Source: Diatrype stigma | Lineage: Eukaryota > Ascomycota > Sordariomycetes > Xylariales > Diatrypaceae | Direction of reading: 5' to 3' | Assembly (NCBI GenBank): GCA_022225965.2 | Contig: JAKJXP020000075.1 | Location: forward strand, 179,471-243,470 | Length of the DNA: 64,000 nucleotides | Part shown: piece by piece, positions 34,779 to 47,881 of the stretch | How positions within the stretch are numbered: the first letter of the stretch is position 1 | How the letters are laid out: the number at the start of each line of letters is the position of its first letter | Translations under genes and position numbers: made by a program | The notes under the pieces: generated by a model | Database searches by the model: none | The model's input: only the letters and a program-made list of their open reading frames with translations | What the model was told of the DNA's origin: nothing

Positions 34779-37700
34779 ATGGCGTTACTCCACGCTGTTG
34801 TGAATCACATCGTGCTGCCCCCAAATATTCCGGGGAAGCAAGAGCCAGACGCGGACTTAGACGCGGTATCGTACGACATTCTGGCGCGCATGATCAAGGC
34901 TTGCAAGGAAGTTGCGACCAGCTTCGCAAACAGACCTTACACTGAAACCTCTGCACCTTCCTGCAAAGAATCCACACCTTCCTTGGAAGCATTCCAGACA
35001 CTCCGCGTGTCATTAGAAGCCTGTCGCGTTCTCAACTTCGACTACCTCCTCGACAAAACTACACTGCTAAAGTACTTTCGCACTCTCGAAGAAGACTGCG
35101 CGCTCACACTCATCCTACATGTAGTGAAGCAAAATGCTGCGATACTTATGCGCCGCGATGATGGGTTAGTACATGACCTCCATTTCTCTTTCACTTCCTA
35201 TCTGTTGTTTCTTCGGACTTTCTCTTCCTTCTCGATAAAGACCACTTCGCTTACGACCGAATCTAGGGATCATGATCAGGCGATCATCTTCGAGGCTATG
35301 GAGGTGTCTCCCTCGTCAGAAGACGTGCTCGCCGCGAGCAATGGTACGCTACAGTGGGATTTCCCAGGTCGGTGCGTCCGGCTACCTCTGGCTGAATTCA
35401 ACAACCCTGGGTTTCAAGAAAGCTTGGCCTCGTTCCTCGAGAAATCCAGCACCGAATCACTTTATAGTATGCAGGCCACCGCGCAAAAGGCCCGCGTTTT
35501 CGTGACCGAGGCTAGAGATACCACGGACCCCGCACTGGTAACCCAGATGCTCATGCCTCTGCTTGAGGCAATTGGGCATTACTGTCAACCGTCACTGCTC
35601 CGGAAACGAGTCAGGGATGATGTAAACATGAAGGACGGAGACCAGCCCTGGCGACGACTTCCATTCTGGCTGATTCTGCGCGTCGCAGCCCATCGCCACC
35701 TTCGTCATAAACTTGGAGATCAGCGAGGATGGATCTGTTACAAATTTCTCATCTGCTGTTTGCTGGCAGAGCTTTTGAAGGAAGCTGCCGGGAAGTTAAG
35801 TCCGGACCTTGTCATCACCCTACGCGCCAAGCTATGTCGTCGGATGGCCAAGTTAGAGATGGACAGAAAGGAAAGCAAGTCGGAAAACACCGAAGTTTAT
35901 GATCTTCTATTCAGTCGAATCGGTCATACAGTAAGCACGGTGGTCAGAGACGCAACTGCCCAGGTGGAGGCTGCATGGAAATCCTACAAGCAGGCAATAA
36001 ATCGGCATATCCCGAAGCTTCCTCGTCGCGCTCCTGAACACGCCCTCAGACTTTCCCTCCCTAACAGTGGCGCGTATCTCGACAATCTCCTCTCAAGTAA
36101 ACCGCGAGATACGGCGGAACATACAACGTTGGCACTTCCCCAACTAGATGAATCCATCAGACGGATCCAGGAATATACAATGAATATTTACCATTTGGCA
36201 TCCTTGGACAAAGAAGCAAAATTGGATGAGCTTGAAACTCGGTCAGGTGGTGGGGCAAGTAACGGGCAGGATGTTCGTCAATTTGCCAACAGAATCTACA
36301 ACGTCTTGGCAGATGTAGGAACCACTTACGACGATGACCCTGAACAAAGGAGCGCCATGGTACTTACTCTCTTTACACTATGGGTCTGCCTTGATAGGTG
36401 TGCTATACAGGCATGCCCACTTCTTGGCGACCACCGGCCTCCCTTTAGCCCTGGCTTGCTTAACGTGCTACAGCTTCCCACCCTGTCCGATATGCAGCGC
36501 CTCCAAGATATTCAGACATATCTCAATAATAGATGCAATAGTCGCTATGGCTCCATTCTGAGCAAGATCGACGAGAAATGCCTGGCAGTCCGCTTCGTTG
36601 CTCACTCTGCGCAGATGCAGTCTCTGGATGCCAGTATCCAGAAAGCGTCCGACAAAGCCCGTCGGGCCAAGGAAGCAGAATGGATACAGAAATGCGATGA
36701 GTACGACCGACACACCGCAGGGATGTTCGAGGGTGTCTGCCGCTGTACTACTAACAGCCTTGGCCAGAAAGAGGTGAAAGGATGCGACAAGTGTTGGCAC
36801 CAACGGGTTCGCAAGCGCATGAAGATTCAGATTCAGGAGAATTTTCTCCCTGAGAGTAACCCTGCCAGGGCTGCTGTCATATTTGAACTTGCTGTACCGG
36901 ACTACATATCCGCCTATCGCGACGCTACGTGGCAGATCCTCAAGGTCCTTGCACACCCGAAGCCCCCTTCCGGCTCTCCAAAGCCTGAAGTTGAGCTCTC
37001 AAACCACAAATCCCTCAAGCCCTATATGGAAGCCAAGGTACGAGCCATCTCGTTGGCATCTGCCACCAAAAGCTTTGGTAAGACTCACTACAAATTCAAT
37101 AGCGGCAGGGTCCCGCTTACCCGAGTGCTTCTGCCATTTGCGGCTGATTTCAAATTGTACGACTACGACTCTAGAACGTGGGTCGAGGATCTATGCCAGC
37201 CCTTGACCCTCCAGCATCTTTGTGGCGTTCACATCCCCCGCGGACTTCGGGACACGATACTCCAGGTGGCGCCACATCCTCGACCTACGTTCGATGCCCC
37301 ATCATCCTACGAAATCCAGGCTAACCAGAGCGCATGTCCCTCTGATATGTCTGTTCATGAGTTCTCTGCTTACCAGAAGCTGCTTGGCGGTGAAGTGCGG
37401 CGTTGGCCCAACATCTTAGTCGAGATGGGCTCTTCGAACCTGAACTTCAGTAGCGAAGATACCATGCGTATGTTATGCCAGCTCGCCGTTCAGGCAGGTC
37501 CGCAACTTACCGGAGAGCCGTTACGCGCAGCTCATGTCATATTCAAGGAACAAGCATTCATCGAGCGTCTGGTAGAGACCATCGAGCGACGACTGAAATC
37601 CATCCAGACAAATTGGCGTGAACATAATTGTATGGAGCTGCTTATCACACTCAGCTTGCGATTGTTCACCCTATCATCTGCAGAGGGAAAGGCTCGTGCG

Positions 37701-40700
37701 GAGATGCTACTTTCTATTGCTCGACGTGCTACTTTGTCCTGGGTCACTCGTCTCCGAAAGGAGATTCGGGCCGCAACCGACACTGATGCAGCTGAGCGGA
37801 ATGCAATGTACGGATTTTTCGCCGCATTACTATGCCGGCGGACCTTCGCCGCTCATGTAGAGATGGAGAAGCACATCGGCCCAGGCGACCTGACCTCGTG
37901 GATCCAGGCGTCTGTTGCACTCCAGGAGAACATGTTAACCGACATTGGCACTCTACCGCCACAATCAAGAAGAAGGCTTATCCGTGATCTTAAGATGGCA
38001 TTCTACATTGAGCCCCATCTGAGATCTGCTATCAAATCGCATTCTTCCAATATCGGCCCTGGGATTTTCGGTGGTTGGTCCGACAACTCCGGCGAAATGG
38101 CAGCAACATCGTATTCCCGTTGGCGAGGATTTCCGCCGCCTAACGATCGCTGGATCGTTTCTGTGATATCCGAAAGCTACCATGGTTTTACATATAACCA
38201 AACGGTGCATTTCAACTTTGTCGAGGGACATCTGCTTCTCAATGGCAAATTGCGCGGCAAGTTGCCATTGGAAATCAGCGACAACGTGGACGTCAAGAGA
38301 ATATTCGGCAATCGCCACCTTTTGACATATCCATCATCTCTTCCAGGCATGTCACATCGGCTTGCAAGCCCTATGGAGGGCCAGGAAGTACATTTCGGTA
38401 TTCGCAACGGCAAGGTGATCATTCGAGCCCGGTCGGTTTACGGTTTGCTCGAGTTTGTGCCCAAGGAACTTTTTGCTGGTCCACTTGGTTTCGACCTACC
38501 GGCAGAGCTGGTCGAAAATTGCATGCATTGGCTTAATCTGAGAACTGGCCATCTGGAGGTCCGGCGATTGCCCAGGTCTGTGGATATCTGCCGGTTGGCC
38601 GAAATCTGGGTGAAGCGGCCGCGTGACTGGGAAGTGGACGTACCTAGACGTAAAGCCTTCCGTGGTGTTGATGCCAACAATCAGGGCACATATCTTGTCA
38701 GCCCACAGTCGGACTTATTTTCCCAAGTGGCGAAGATTTTTCAGAACTTTGAACGTCCAGAGAGATTGACCGTCTTCCAGCCTCTATCCCTGAAGGGTCT
38801 GCTGGGGGTGGAATTGCGCCATCTCGACCTATCTCTGTATGTGAACTGGAAAGGGCTACTCGAGTGCCGGCAACTCAACGCGGAAATTGATCCCGATCAA
38901 GATGCGGGCACATGGTACGGACTAAACAAAATTGTATTGCGGGATACGTCAACTCACCAGCGCAGCATTATTGTGCCTCTCGGGGATATCAAGTACGAGC
39001 GAAGAGGCATGCATATCGAGGTTAGAGTATATGATGCTAAAGAGTACGGTAAATACACAATAGACAACATTCTTGGTCGACTGTCTTGTGCCCCGGAGCC
39101 TCGTCTCCTGTATACCCGGGCTCTGTTCCATGCTCTTACCTCTTTTTGTCTCCCTGACCCTCTCATAGGGCGGACAGGAACTGAGGAGGCATTCTCCATC
39201 CTCCAATCCGGTGCTGCTCAACCGTGGATTCCTCTAGGAGGTCTCAACTTTCCAATATTAGAGAAGCTCATGCGTCTGTCCCCGCAAAGAGACTTCTACC
39301 CAGCACATCTCCGTCGTTTGCAAAAGGTAACATGGGATACCGAAAAGTTGACTGTAACGGTTCAACATGACCGATATGAGTCCCTCGTACGGGACATCGT
39401 CGAGAAGTCCAATCGACTCAACAAATTTGCGAGCTCTACAGCGAAAGCCTTTGAAACCAAACCTCCGAGTCATCTTCGTGCCCGCGGGGAGTCACAGCGC
39501 AAACTCTACGAACGTCCAACCGTAGACCAACCGGGTAAAGTGACGATGGATGGAGTTTACATACCCCGCGACCGCCGGGCTACATCTCTAGCTGTCAATG
39601 TATACCAGACGGCCCGCCTGGTTTCGAAGCGCTATCACTCAATCCACCAAAACATCAATTTGATAACGTATTTGGAGTCTACTCAGGTTATAGGAGGATT
39701 CCATGTCGCGGAGAGCCCATCACCCGACAAGGAGCCTCTTATCAGCCAGATTGAGGATCCAGTACACGAGAAATGGGGAACTCTCGTTGACTTGTGTCGG
39801 CATGCTAATGCCACTGCACCTCTTTTATTCCGTCTCGGCTTGCTAGCGTTCAATCCTGAAGCTAATATGGACGCCATACATTCGTTGACTTCTTTTGCAT
39901 TGAGTGATAGCCTCAGAACCTTGGAACCACCCCGCCATGGTGTATTCATAGACTTCAAGTCTCGTGGACCTCCATCCCTTGAGTTGTTGAAAGAGCTTAC
40001 TATCCCGGCGCATCGTATGTTTAAACCTAGGACCTCCCGTGGACATCGCATTCGGGACGCAGCGGGTAGGGATGAGCAGGCTCACATGGAACTTTGTGAA
40101 ATGGAGAGCTGGGACTTTGCCAGCCATATCTTGAGCCAATGGCCGAATCCAGTAGATGAGCTGTCGACGGCCAGCTTGCGGCTGGAAACCATCGACGTCC
40201 GCCATGCGCTTGACGAGATAGGCTCAGAGTGGGAACGCAGACGGGAGGTTGGGGAGCTTGCGATCTATGCCAAACAGGTACAAAGGCTCCTCAAGTCTCT
40301 GAAGGGCCCGAGGGACACTTGTGTGCCCCAAGATTGGATGGACACACAGCTGTCATTCAGGGGTAAAAGGCACAGAGACTTCCCAGTCATTACGCGAGAC
40401 TTGGTAGTCAAGAATGAGTCGCGTCTTGAGATTCCGGGTGCTGACTTGCTAGTCGAGCCAGAGACATCTCTCAATAATGGACGACTTGCCCCCCGCGCTA
40501 CTACCACCCCCAGCGAGATTGGAGAGCTTGAACGTCTTCTCGGCATGTTCGTGAACTCTACTAATGAGCTACGCCAACAGTACGGCAATGATCTCCTCCG
40601 CAGCTTAGCGGCGTTCAAGAGCTCCAAGAAAGCAGAAGCCAACACTCCTCCACCAGCTCATTATGTTGTAGAATCTGCCATTGAACGTGCTCAGATTACG

Positions 40701-43700
40701 GTCACAACTTACTCTGAACGCATCTCTGCAGTGATTGCTTCTGGAGATGTTCGATCTCGTTGGTTGAAGCTTGGAAACATATGGCCTTGTACAACTCCGA
40801 TCGAAACACTTGCACTTATCAGGACTTCATCGCCTCGAGAACTAGATACCAGCATGAAGAAGGAGCTAGTGTCTTACGGAATGGCTATAACACACCTACA
40901 ACGCCTAGAGCGAATTCTTCAAGCCTTGCAGCGAGAAGATACGCGAGCAATCGCCGAGGAACTACGCAACACGGGTCACACGAACTGGTCGCCTCTTGAG
41001 TATTCCGACTGGCTACTGTTGGAGATTGACAGTGATTTTCTCATTCGGGCTGAACAGGTGAACGTTGCACGAGAGATTATCGCACCGCAGTCCAAAGAGA
41101 ATATCCTCCTGCAGATGATCATGGGCAAGGGTGAGTGAACCTACCTAAGTACTTGTTGGGGGAGAGGCTGGTATAATTGTAAGACTGATACTGATTGGCT
41201 GACATATTTCAAAGGCAAAACATTCTCTATCGTTCCTATGGTCGTAGCAGTATTAGCAAATGGGGGTAACCTGGCGCGTCTGCTCGTACCCAAGGCACTG
41301 CTCATGCAGACAGCTCAAACGATACAGGCAAAACTGGGCGGCCTTGTAGGACGCGAGATTCGCCATATCCCCTTTTCCAGGAAGACGCAGACAACGCCTG
41401 ATATGCTTTCACTTTATGAAGATCTCCACCGTCAGACTCGGGACTTACGGGGAGTAATTCTCAGCAGCCACGAGCATATCTTGTCATACAAGGTTAGCGG
41501 GTGGCAACACCTTTCTGACGGTAAACTCGAGATGGCAAGCAACATGACGACGTTCCAGAAATGGCTCGACGACCACTGCCGCGACGTATTGGATGAATGT
41601 GACGTTACGCTGTCTGTCAAGACGCAGCTTAATTATCCAAGTGGAGTGGAATTACCAGTTGACGGCCACCCATCTCGTTGGTTAGTCGCAGAAGACTTGC
41701 TTACTCTAGTGGCTCATCATGTCCCCACTCTGAAGCGTAGGTTCCCAAATAGCATCGACCTGTCAGGAAGACAAGGATCCTTCCCCATCGTCCATTTCCT
41801 CAAAAATGATGCGGAGGATGCTTTGCGCGACTGTATTTTGGACGATATCTGCGCTGGAAGAATGACGACTCTTCGTCCTTCGGACTCCAAATTTCGAGGC
41901 CTACAGTCAGAAATCAGACATATCCTTTCAGAGAGGAAATGCCACGAGGAGTCGCTGAGGCGCGCTTCTTATGCATTTGTCGATCCGCAGGCAGCATCCA
42001 AAGTGCTGCTTGTTATTCGCGGCCTCTTGATAGACAAGATACTCCTTCTCTGCCTGAACAAGCGGTGGAACGTACAGTACGGCCTGCATCCTAGCCGTCA
42101 TCCTGTCGCAGTACCATTCGAGGCGAAAGGCACCCCGTCGGAACAGTCAGAGTTCGGCCATCCAGATGTGGCCATATTGTTTACTTGCCTGTCGTTCTAC
42201 TACGGCGGTTTGACGCCCCGCCAGTTCCGCCGGAGCTTGATGCAGGTCATCCAGTCGGATGATCCTGCAGCACAGTATGAGTCGTGGACGTCTGGGGCTG
42301 GGAACCTACCAGAAGCGCTCCGCCACTGGAACGTTATTAACATCGACGATGAGACTCAAATAGAAGAACTGTGGAAACACCTGCGCTATGACGGTCTGGT
42401 AGCGAATCATTATTTGAACCACTTCGTCTTCCCTGCACACGCGAGGCAGTTCCAAGTCAAGTTACAAGCCTCCGCGTGGGACATACCCCTTTTTTCACAC
42501 CAGACAATGCAACTCGGTGCCAAGACTACGGGGTTTAGCGGTACCAACGACAACCGCTACATGCTACCAAAGACAATTCGACAGGATGATCACCCCAGTC
42601 TTCAACAAACTAGTGCCGAGTTGTTGTCATATATTCTACAGCCGCGAAACCGTCACTATCAGGTTATGACTGATGCTGTTGATGGCAGCCGTTTGACTGA
42701 GGAGGGTCTCTTAAGAAAACTATTCAGCCAAGAAATTCGTATCCTCATCGATGCAGGAGCGTATGTCCTGGAGATGGGCAACAAGGATCTGGTCGATAAA
42801 TGGCTGCACATAGATTATAAAGCCAAGGCCGCCATCTTTTTCGGTAGCGATAACAGGGCAATCGTGCACTATAAGGGCGAGACGAAACCGGACGTGCCGC
42901 TCCTGGCGACGCCATTTGCAGATAATATGAGTGAATGCGTCGTATACCTTGACGAGGCGCACACCCGCGGCGTGGACTTGAAATTACCAGCAGACGCCCG
43001 TGCCGCGCTGACTCTCGCGCTGAAACAGACGAAGGACTTCACCATGCAAGGTAAGCAACTGACTTCTTCTCTTGTTCTCCAGCCGTACGATTCCTTAGCC
43101 GTTGTGCTATCGGGAGTGTTGCTAGAGATCAGAACCATGATGCTAACAGTGATGGCAGCGGCAATGCGCCTTCGTCATTTGCGTACTACGCAATCTGTAA
43201 CCTTCTATGCACCGCCAGATGTGAATCAGAGCATACTAGATTTCTGTCGACCTGCCCACAGCAAAATTGACTCTTCACATGTCGTTGCCTGGCTCCTAGA
43301 GCAAACCTGTCGTACCAACGAAGACCTGCAGAGCTTGCACGTAGCTCAAGGGCTCGATTTTATTCGGCGCTCCGACGCGGAATGGCGTTATCCCGGCTTC
43401 ATCACCGACAATAATCAGCGTGCGAAGATACTGGCTGTCTTGAGGCAGCCGGAACGCCAGACGCTAGAGCAGCTTTACGGCGGAGCCTCGATGGGATCTT
43501 TGGCGGGCTTCACAGCGAACACGATGACAAAGATCACGTCCAATCCGGTACTACAAAAGCTGGCTAACCAGCTAGTACGGTCCGTAGACAGATGCACTGG
43601 GCCGCAGGTAGGTGCCATGGAGGAGGTGGAGCAAGAGCGCGAGGTCCAAGTCCAGCTCGAACAAGTGCGACAAGTGCAAAAACCAATCAAATACGAGGCT

Positions 43701-44531
43701 CTGTCATTCACAGGTCTTCACTCGACGATCTTGGCCTTTGTGCGTACAGGAAGACTGGATGTTGCACTGTCCGGCCCGAATGACGTTGGTTTCGAGCAGG
43801 CATTTGCATATATGGCGAAGACGACTGTCGGGAAGCAGTTCGGCGTGCGAGAGACGGGTTCTGCACTGTTTGTCTCGAAGCAGTTTGGGCGAACTGTTCA
43901 ACAGAGGGAAGGGGACATAGTCACTGACAACTTTTTGGTAAGCCTAGCAGATTAGTGACATCTTTGGAAGGTCAACTTTCGAGTCTAATAGCTGCTGACA
44001 CTGAATTTTCTAAAGCGTCCCGTGGAATGGATACTCTGGAGTCCTTCCGCCCAGATCGCCCTCATAGTTATTCCTGAGGAGGCCGAGTTGCTGATCCCTT
44101 TGCTCCGCCGCGCCGCCGATAAGTCACCTGTGCATTTGATTGCATATGCGGCCCCTGTCACGAAGGGAATGCTGTCGTTCAACAGTCTCCAGTACTACGT
44201 TGTGCCCCCATTGCCACCCAAGCACAACTTCCCAGAGTGGCTTCGGTTCGAAGTTGGTTTGCTTGCCGGACGATTGTACATCGACCTGGCTGAATGGGAT
44301 CCTTTGGCGCACTACTTGCACGCCGATGCCCACGGCGAAGGCCAAGCAGCGCCAGAAGGCGCGAACGGAACGGTTTCGCCAGCAACGTTCGCGGATAACC
44401 CCAGGTCTTTCATTTTCGAGTGGCTCACTCTTCGACGGGAGTCGCAGGATGTCCTACACACGCCCATGGGCTACATCTGCACGGGCCGACCGCTCGGAGA
44501 GCACCATCCGTTCCGACAGACGCTATCATGA
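34779..44531 (+). CDS. Giant DUF6606/DUF3638/DUF3645 protein with P-loop and DEAH-like motif
   Basis: Exons 34779-41130, 41215-43050, 43159-43937 and 44016-44531 encode 3160 aa. The N-terminus (MALLHAVVNHIVLPPNIPG) matches the DUF6606 start of very long fungal proteins often labelled ubiquitinyl hydrolase-like. A four-Cys cluster C654-x-C656-x12-C669-x2-C672 could bind zinc. Exon 1 ends inside a Walker A-like MGKGKT (residues 2115-2120) followed by FSIVPMVVAVLANGGNLARLLVPKALLMQTA, the DUF3638 hallmark. VVYLDEAHTRGVDLKLP (Asp2697) and AAMRLRHLRTTQSVTF mark DUF3645. Intron 3 (43051-43158) is 108 nt and in frame, but GTAAGC, GCTAAC and GCAG signals and family continuity show it is removed. The biochemical role is not established; helicase/NTPase-like motifs suggest nucleotide use. 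ATG 34779 was chosen because the longer frame begins with TTG. Confidence 0.85.
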
Positions 44532-45296
44532 TACAGATGGGCCGCGTTCACGTAATGCCTATAACGAGATGGATGGGAAAATATTGGTTGGCGTCGATGA
44601 AGGTATGCCGATTGGGATGGTGTGACCAGCATATATATGGATGTTGGGTATCACGACGGTGACACTGGGACAAAGGGGGGAACTTGAATAGGGGAAGCTC
44701 TACGGCAGGATATTCAGGACATAGGATGTCTATAATTTCTGTATGTATATGGGCTCTCGGTCATGGGTACGTTCTTGTAATTGTTTCCTTTTCCTACCTC
44801 AACATGTTGGTTCATTTAATCATGAAGGCTAGGAAGTGTCGGGGCCTTGCCTTGCCGTGATACTGATGCTCAATAAGGGGGGTTGGATTACCTAATTCTA
44901 TAGAGCACCTACTATGGGACTAGTGGCTTGGCACCCCTTTATGTGGCGCTCATTCACCCCTCGGTTTAGAGATTGCTCACCCCTTTTCTTTATGACATTA
45001 TATCTGTTTGCGGTATCCCTACAAGCTTGATCATCTACATGCGACGCTGTCCTTCCCAATCCGTGATGACAGCTACGTTCAGTATAGGTAGCAATGGGCA
45101 GGAAAGTGCTGACATGTTAGCCGAGGCCTGCGTAGCTGACGTTAGTGGGGCGCGACACTCGAATCCCGAGAACAAACAGTAGATCAATAGCCGAGTAGTC
45201 GGTTTTCGAGCTTCATTCGACAAGCTTCGCTTTATGCACTACCTACTAGATTGGGTCCATTCCGTTTAGATTTCTTCAATCCTGAATCATCGCGTA
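44532..45296. other. Intergenic, giant-gene 3' flank and PrpF promoter side
   Basis: This 765-bp stretch has no recognisable exon. The last ~100 bp before 45297 are presumably the promoter/leader of the PrpF-like gene. Nothing else stands out. Confidence 0.45.
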
Positions 45297-46661
45297 ATGT
45301 CTCGTTGTGCACACCCCCCAAGGTTTCTAAGCGGAGCCGCTTTCTCAGCACAAAACGCTTCACGATGGCAATCCTTCCAATGGCATCATAGCCCCGGAAG
45401 CCGCTATCAAAATCGCGGCATAAAAAGTACCACCAACCCCGGAAAATTAAATTCAGATATCAACAACACGCCACCTATCAAGAGAATCGGGGCGCAGAAT
45501 TCCCTCCCAGCAGCGTACTACCGCGGGGGTACGTCTCGCGCCGTCTTCTTCCAGCGCAGAAACCTGCCCGAGGACAAGACGCAATGGGCGCAGATCTTCC
45601 TCGGCGTCATCGGCAGTCCCGACCCGACCTACGGGCGCCAGCTCGACGGCATGGGCGGCGGCATCTCCAGCCTCTCCAAGATCTGCATCGTCGGGCCCCC
45701 CTCTCCCGACGATCCCGACGCCGATGTCGAGTACACCTTCGTAGCCCTGGGCGTCCGCGACGCCTCCGTCGACTACTCCAGCAACTGCGGGAACATGAGC
45801 GCCGCCGTCGGCCCGTTCGCCGTGGATTCGGGCCTTGTCAAGCTCAAGAACCCCCATTCACAACAGAACGCGAACGGCTCGGCACTTACGACGGTGCGGA
45901 TCCGCAACACTAACACGGGGAAACTGATCCATGCTACGTTCCCCGTCGTCGATGGCGAGGCCACCGCCGACGGCGACTACAGCATCGACGGCGTGGCTGG
46001 GACGGCCGCTCGCGTGCAGCTCGACTTCCTCCGGCCGGGCGGGTCGCGTACCGGCCGCCTGCTGCCCACGGGGAACGCGACCGACCTAATCCGGATCGCG
46101 GGGGGAGGGGGAGGGGCAGGGGGGGAAGTGCGGGCCACGCTGATCGACGCGGGCAACCCGTGCTGTTTTGTGTTGGCGTCGGACCTGAACGTGGATGGGA
46201 CGATGAGCGCGCAGCAGATCGACGAGGACGCTGGGCTGAAAGCTAGGCTCGAGGCGATCCGGCGCGAAGCTGCGGTCGCGATGGGCCTCGCGAAGACGAC
46301 CGACGACGCGATACCCGGCAGTGTGCCCAAGATCGGGTTCGTGTCGAAGCCGAAAGGTGATGATGCGGCGTCGTCAGGAGGAAACGTGGTTGTGAGGGCG
46401 ATGTCCGTCGGCCAGCCGCATAAGGCCGTTCCGGTTACCGTGGCGCTGGCTGTGGCGGCTGCGTCGAAGATACCGGGCACTACGGTTGCTGATTGCGTGC
46501 TGGTCGAGCCGGGTTCGGAGGAGCGGCGGGGCATAGATATCAGCCATGTCAGTGGCAGGTTGAATGTAGATGCTGTGTATGATGATCGGGGGGACTTGGA
46601 GGCTGCGACCGTGTTCAGGACAGCGCGTAGGTTGATGGAGGGTAGGGTGTTTTGGAAATAG
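45297..46661 (+). CDS. PrpF-family isomerase (methylaconitate/methylitaconate isomerase-like)
   Basis: This single-exon gene of 454 aa belongs to the PrpF family. Members have a diaminopimelate-epimerase-like fold and move double bonds or isomerise methylaconitate, aconitate, methylitaconate or oxalomesaconate with two cysteines. Visible motifs are PAAYYRGGTSRAVFF, DGMGGGISSLSKICIV, the first catalytic Cys in SSNCGNMSAAVGPFA, and the second in LIDAGNPCCFV. The ~55-residue N-terminal extension is rich in Arg, Ser and His and poor in acidic residues, so mitochondrial import is likely. A Gly-rich loop (AGGGGGAGG) interrupts the middle. It is convergent with a class II aldolase gene only 177 bp away. 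The substrate cannot be decided from sequence. Confidence 0.9.
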   Translation: MSRCAHPPRFLSGAAFSAQNASRWQSFQWHHSPGSRYQNRGIKSTTNPGKLNSDINNTPPIKRIGAQNSLPAAYYRGGTSRAVFFQRRNLPEDKTQWAQIFLGVIGSPDPTYGRQLDGMGGGISSLSKICIVGPPSPDDPDADVEYTFVALGVRDASVDYSSNCGNMSAAVGPFAVDSGLVKLKNPHSQQNANGSALTTVRIRNTNTGKLIHATFPVVDGEATADGDYSIDGVAGTAARVQLDFLRPGGSRTGRLLPTGNATDLIRIAGGGGGAGGEVRATLIDAGNPCCFVLASDLNVDGTMSAQQIDEDAGLKARLEAIRREAAVAMGLAKTTDDAIPGSVPKIGFVSKPKGDDAASSGGNVVVRAMSVGQPHKAVPVTVALAVAAASKIPGTTVADCVLVEPGSEERRGIDISHVSGRLNVDAVYDDRGDLEAATVFRTARRLMEGRVFWK

Positions 46662-46838
46662 GGGTATTATTGGAAGTCTATCTAACTACGCCCCCGGATG
46701 GTGTTAAAGGCAATTTTAGCGATACGGAACAACATAGCAAGGGCGAAGTCAAGGGGGGAACCAGGTTTAACACGAGTTCGAGTGTAATATTACACAAGAA
46801 GGTTGCCATTATCTACAATTTACTAATACCAACAGCTC

Positions 46839-47881
46839 TTAATCATTCATGGCCTTCCCAGCAGACCCCAAAAAGTCTCTCATTGCACGCTCTATAGACG
46901 CAGCATAGACCTCCACCCCTCGCGTTTTGAGTGCAGTGAGCTCCAACCTCCCGGCGTTCTGTGCAACAAATTGCGTGTATTCTTCTCGAACGCCCCGGTT
47001 CAGATTGATCTTGACGACCCCGTAGTTCCGGATCTTCTGGAACAGACCATCCGACACCCCCTAAGACCCATGGAGAACGAGAGGTGTCTCCGGGATGGCA
47101 TTGTGAACGTCCATCAGGCTGTGGAGTCATTTTGGTTAGCGATAGAACCCAGAACCGCCAAAGAGCTAAGCTACAGCAGCTAGCCAGCTACTATAGTTGG
47201 CGTAGAGAGGCGCTTACAGCTGCAGTCTCCACGACGCTTCCGGGCCGCCCGGCCCATACTTCCCATGTACATTCCCGAAAGCGGGAGCGAGGAACTGCAC
47301 GCCCGTCTCCTCCACGAACGCCCTCGCGCGCTCCGGCCGCGTCAAAACGGCCTCCATATCGACAGTCGGCAGCCCGTCCTCGCCGCCCTCGATGCGGCCC
47401 ATCTCGGCCTCGACGGCGACGCCCCGCGCGTTGGCGACGCACACGATCTCGCGGCACTGCCGGACGTTGGCCTCGGGCTCCAGCGTCGACGCGTCCACCA
47501 TGATCGAGTCGAACGGCAGGTCGAGCGCCGTCCGCACGTCCTCCGGGTCGACGCAGTGGTCCAGGTGCACGGCGATGGGGACCCGGGCCGCGTGCGCGGC
47601 CCCGACCACGTATTGCACGAAGTGGGGCCCCTGGAAGTGCAGCGTCCAGGGGAAGAGCTGGATGATGGCGGGGGAGTTGCAGCGCTCTGCCGCGGCGATG
47701 ACGGCGATTACGCCGTCGTCGTTGTAGCTAGGATGTACGGTTGATTACTAAGTCTTTTACTTCCCCTCCCCCTTTTCCACAACTCTCAAACATACCAATT
47801 GAATGCTCCGACAGCATAGGCTCCCTTTTGTGCAGCGTCGAGGATCTGAAAGGTTCTGTTGTTCTGCGGGAAAGACGACAT
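46839..47881 (-). pseudogene. Class II fructose-bisphosphate/ketose aldolase gene interrupted by an in-frame TAG
   Basis: Exons 47881-47796, 47727-47218 and 47118-46839 form one frame of 291 sense-plus-TAG codons. It is broken by TAG at 47063-47061, after residue 217. Class II aldolase (Zn) features are present: ILDAAQKGAYAVGAFN, HLDHCVDPEDVRTAL with a zinc His, DASTLEPEANV, VEAEMGRIEGGEDG, FGNVHGKYGPGG (second zinc His), and LVLHGS with the third. The stop falls right after HGS, where other members continue with a Ser/Thr and GVSD. The 73 codons after it (GVSDGLFQKIRNYGVVKINLNRGVREEY and on) are well conserved and uninterrupted. This may be a recent nonsense allele, readthrough, or a base error. 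A truncated 217-aa product would lack the phosphate-binding loops. Confidence 0.75.

Noticed and set aside
45977..46534. 185-codon frame antisense to the PrpF-like gene
   Set aside because: Shadow of a GC-rich exon; low-complexity Ala/Ser/Pro content and no motif.
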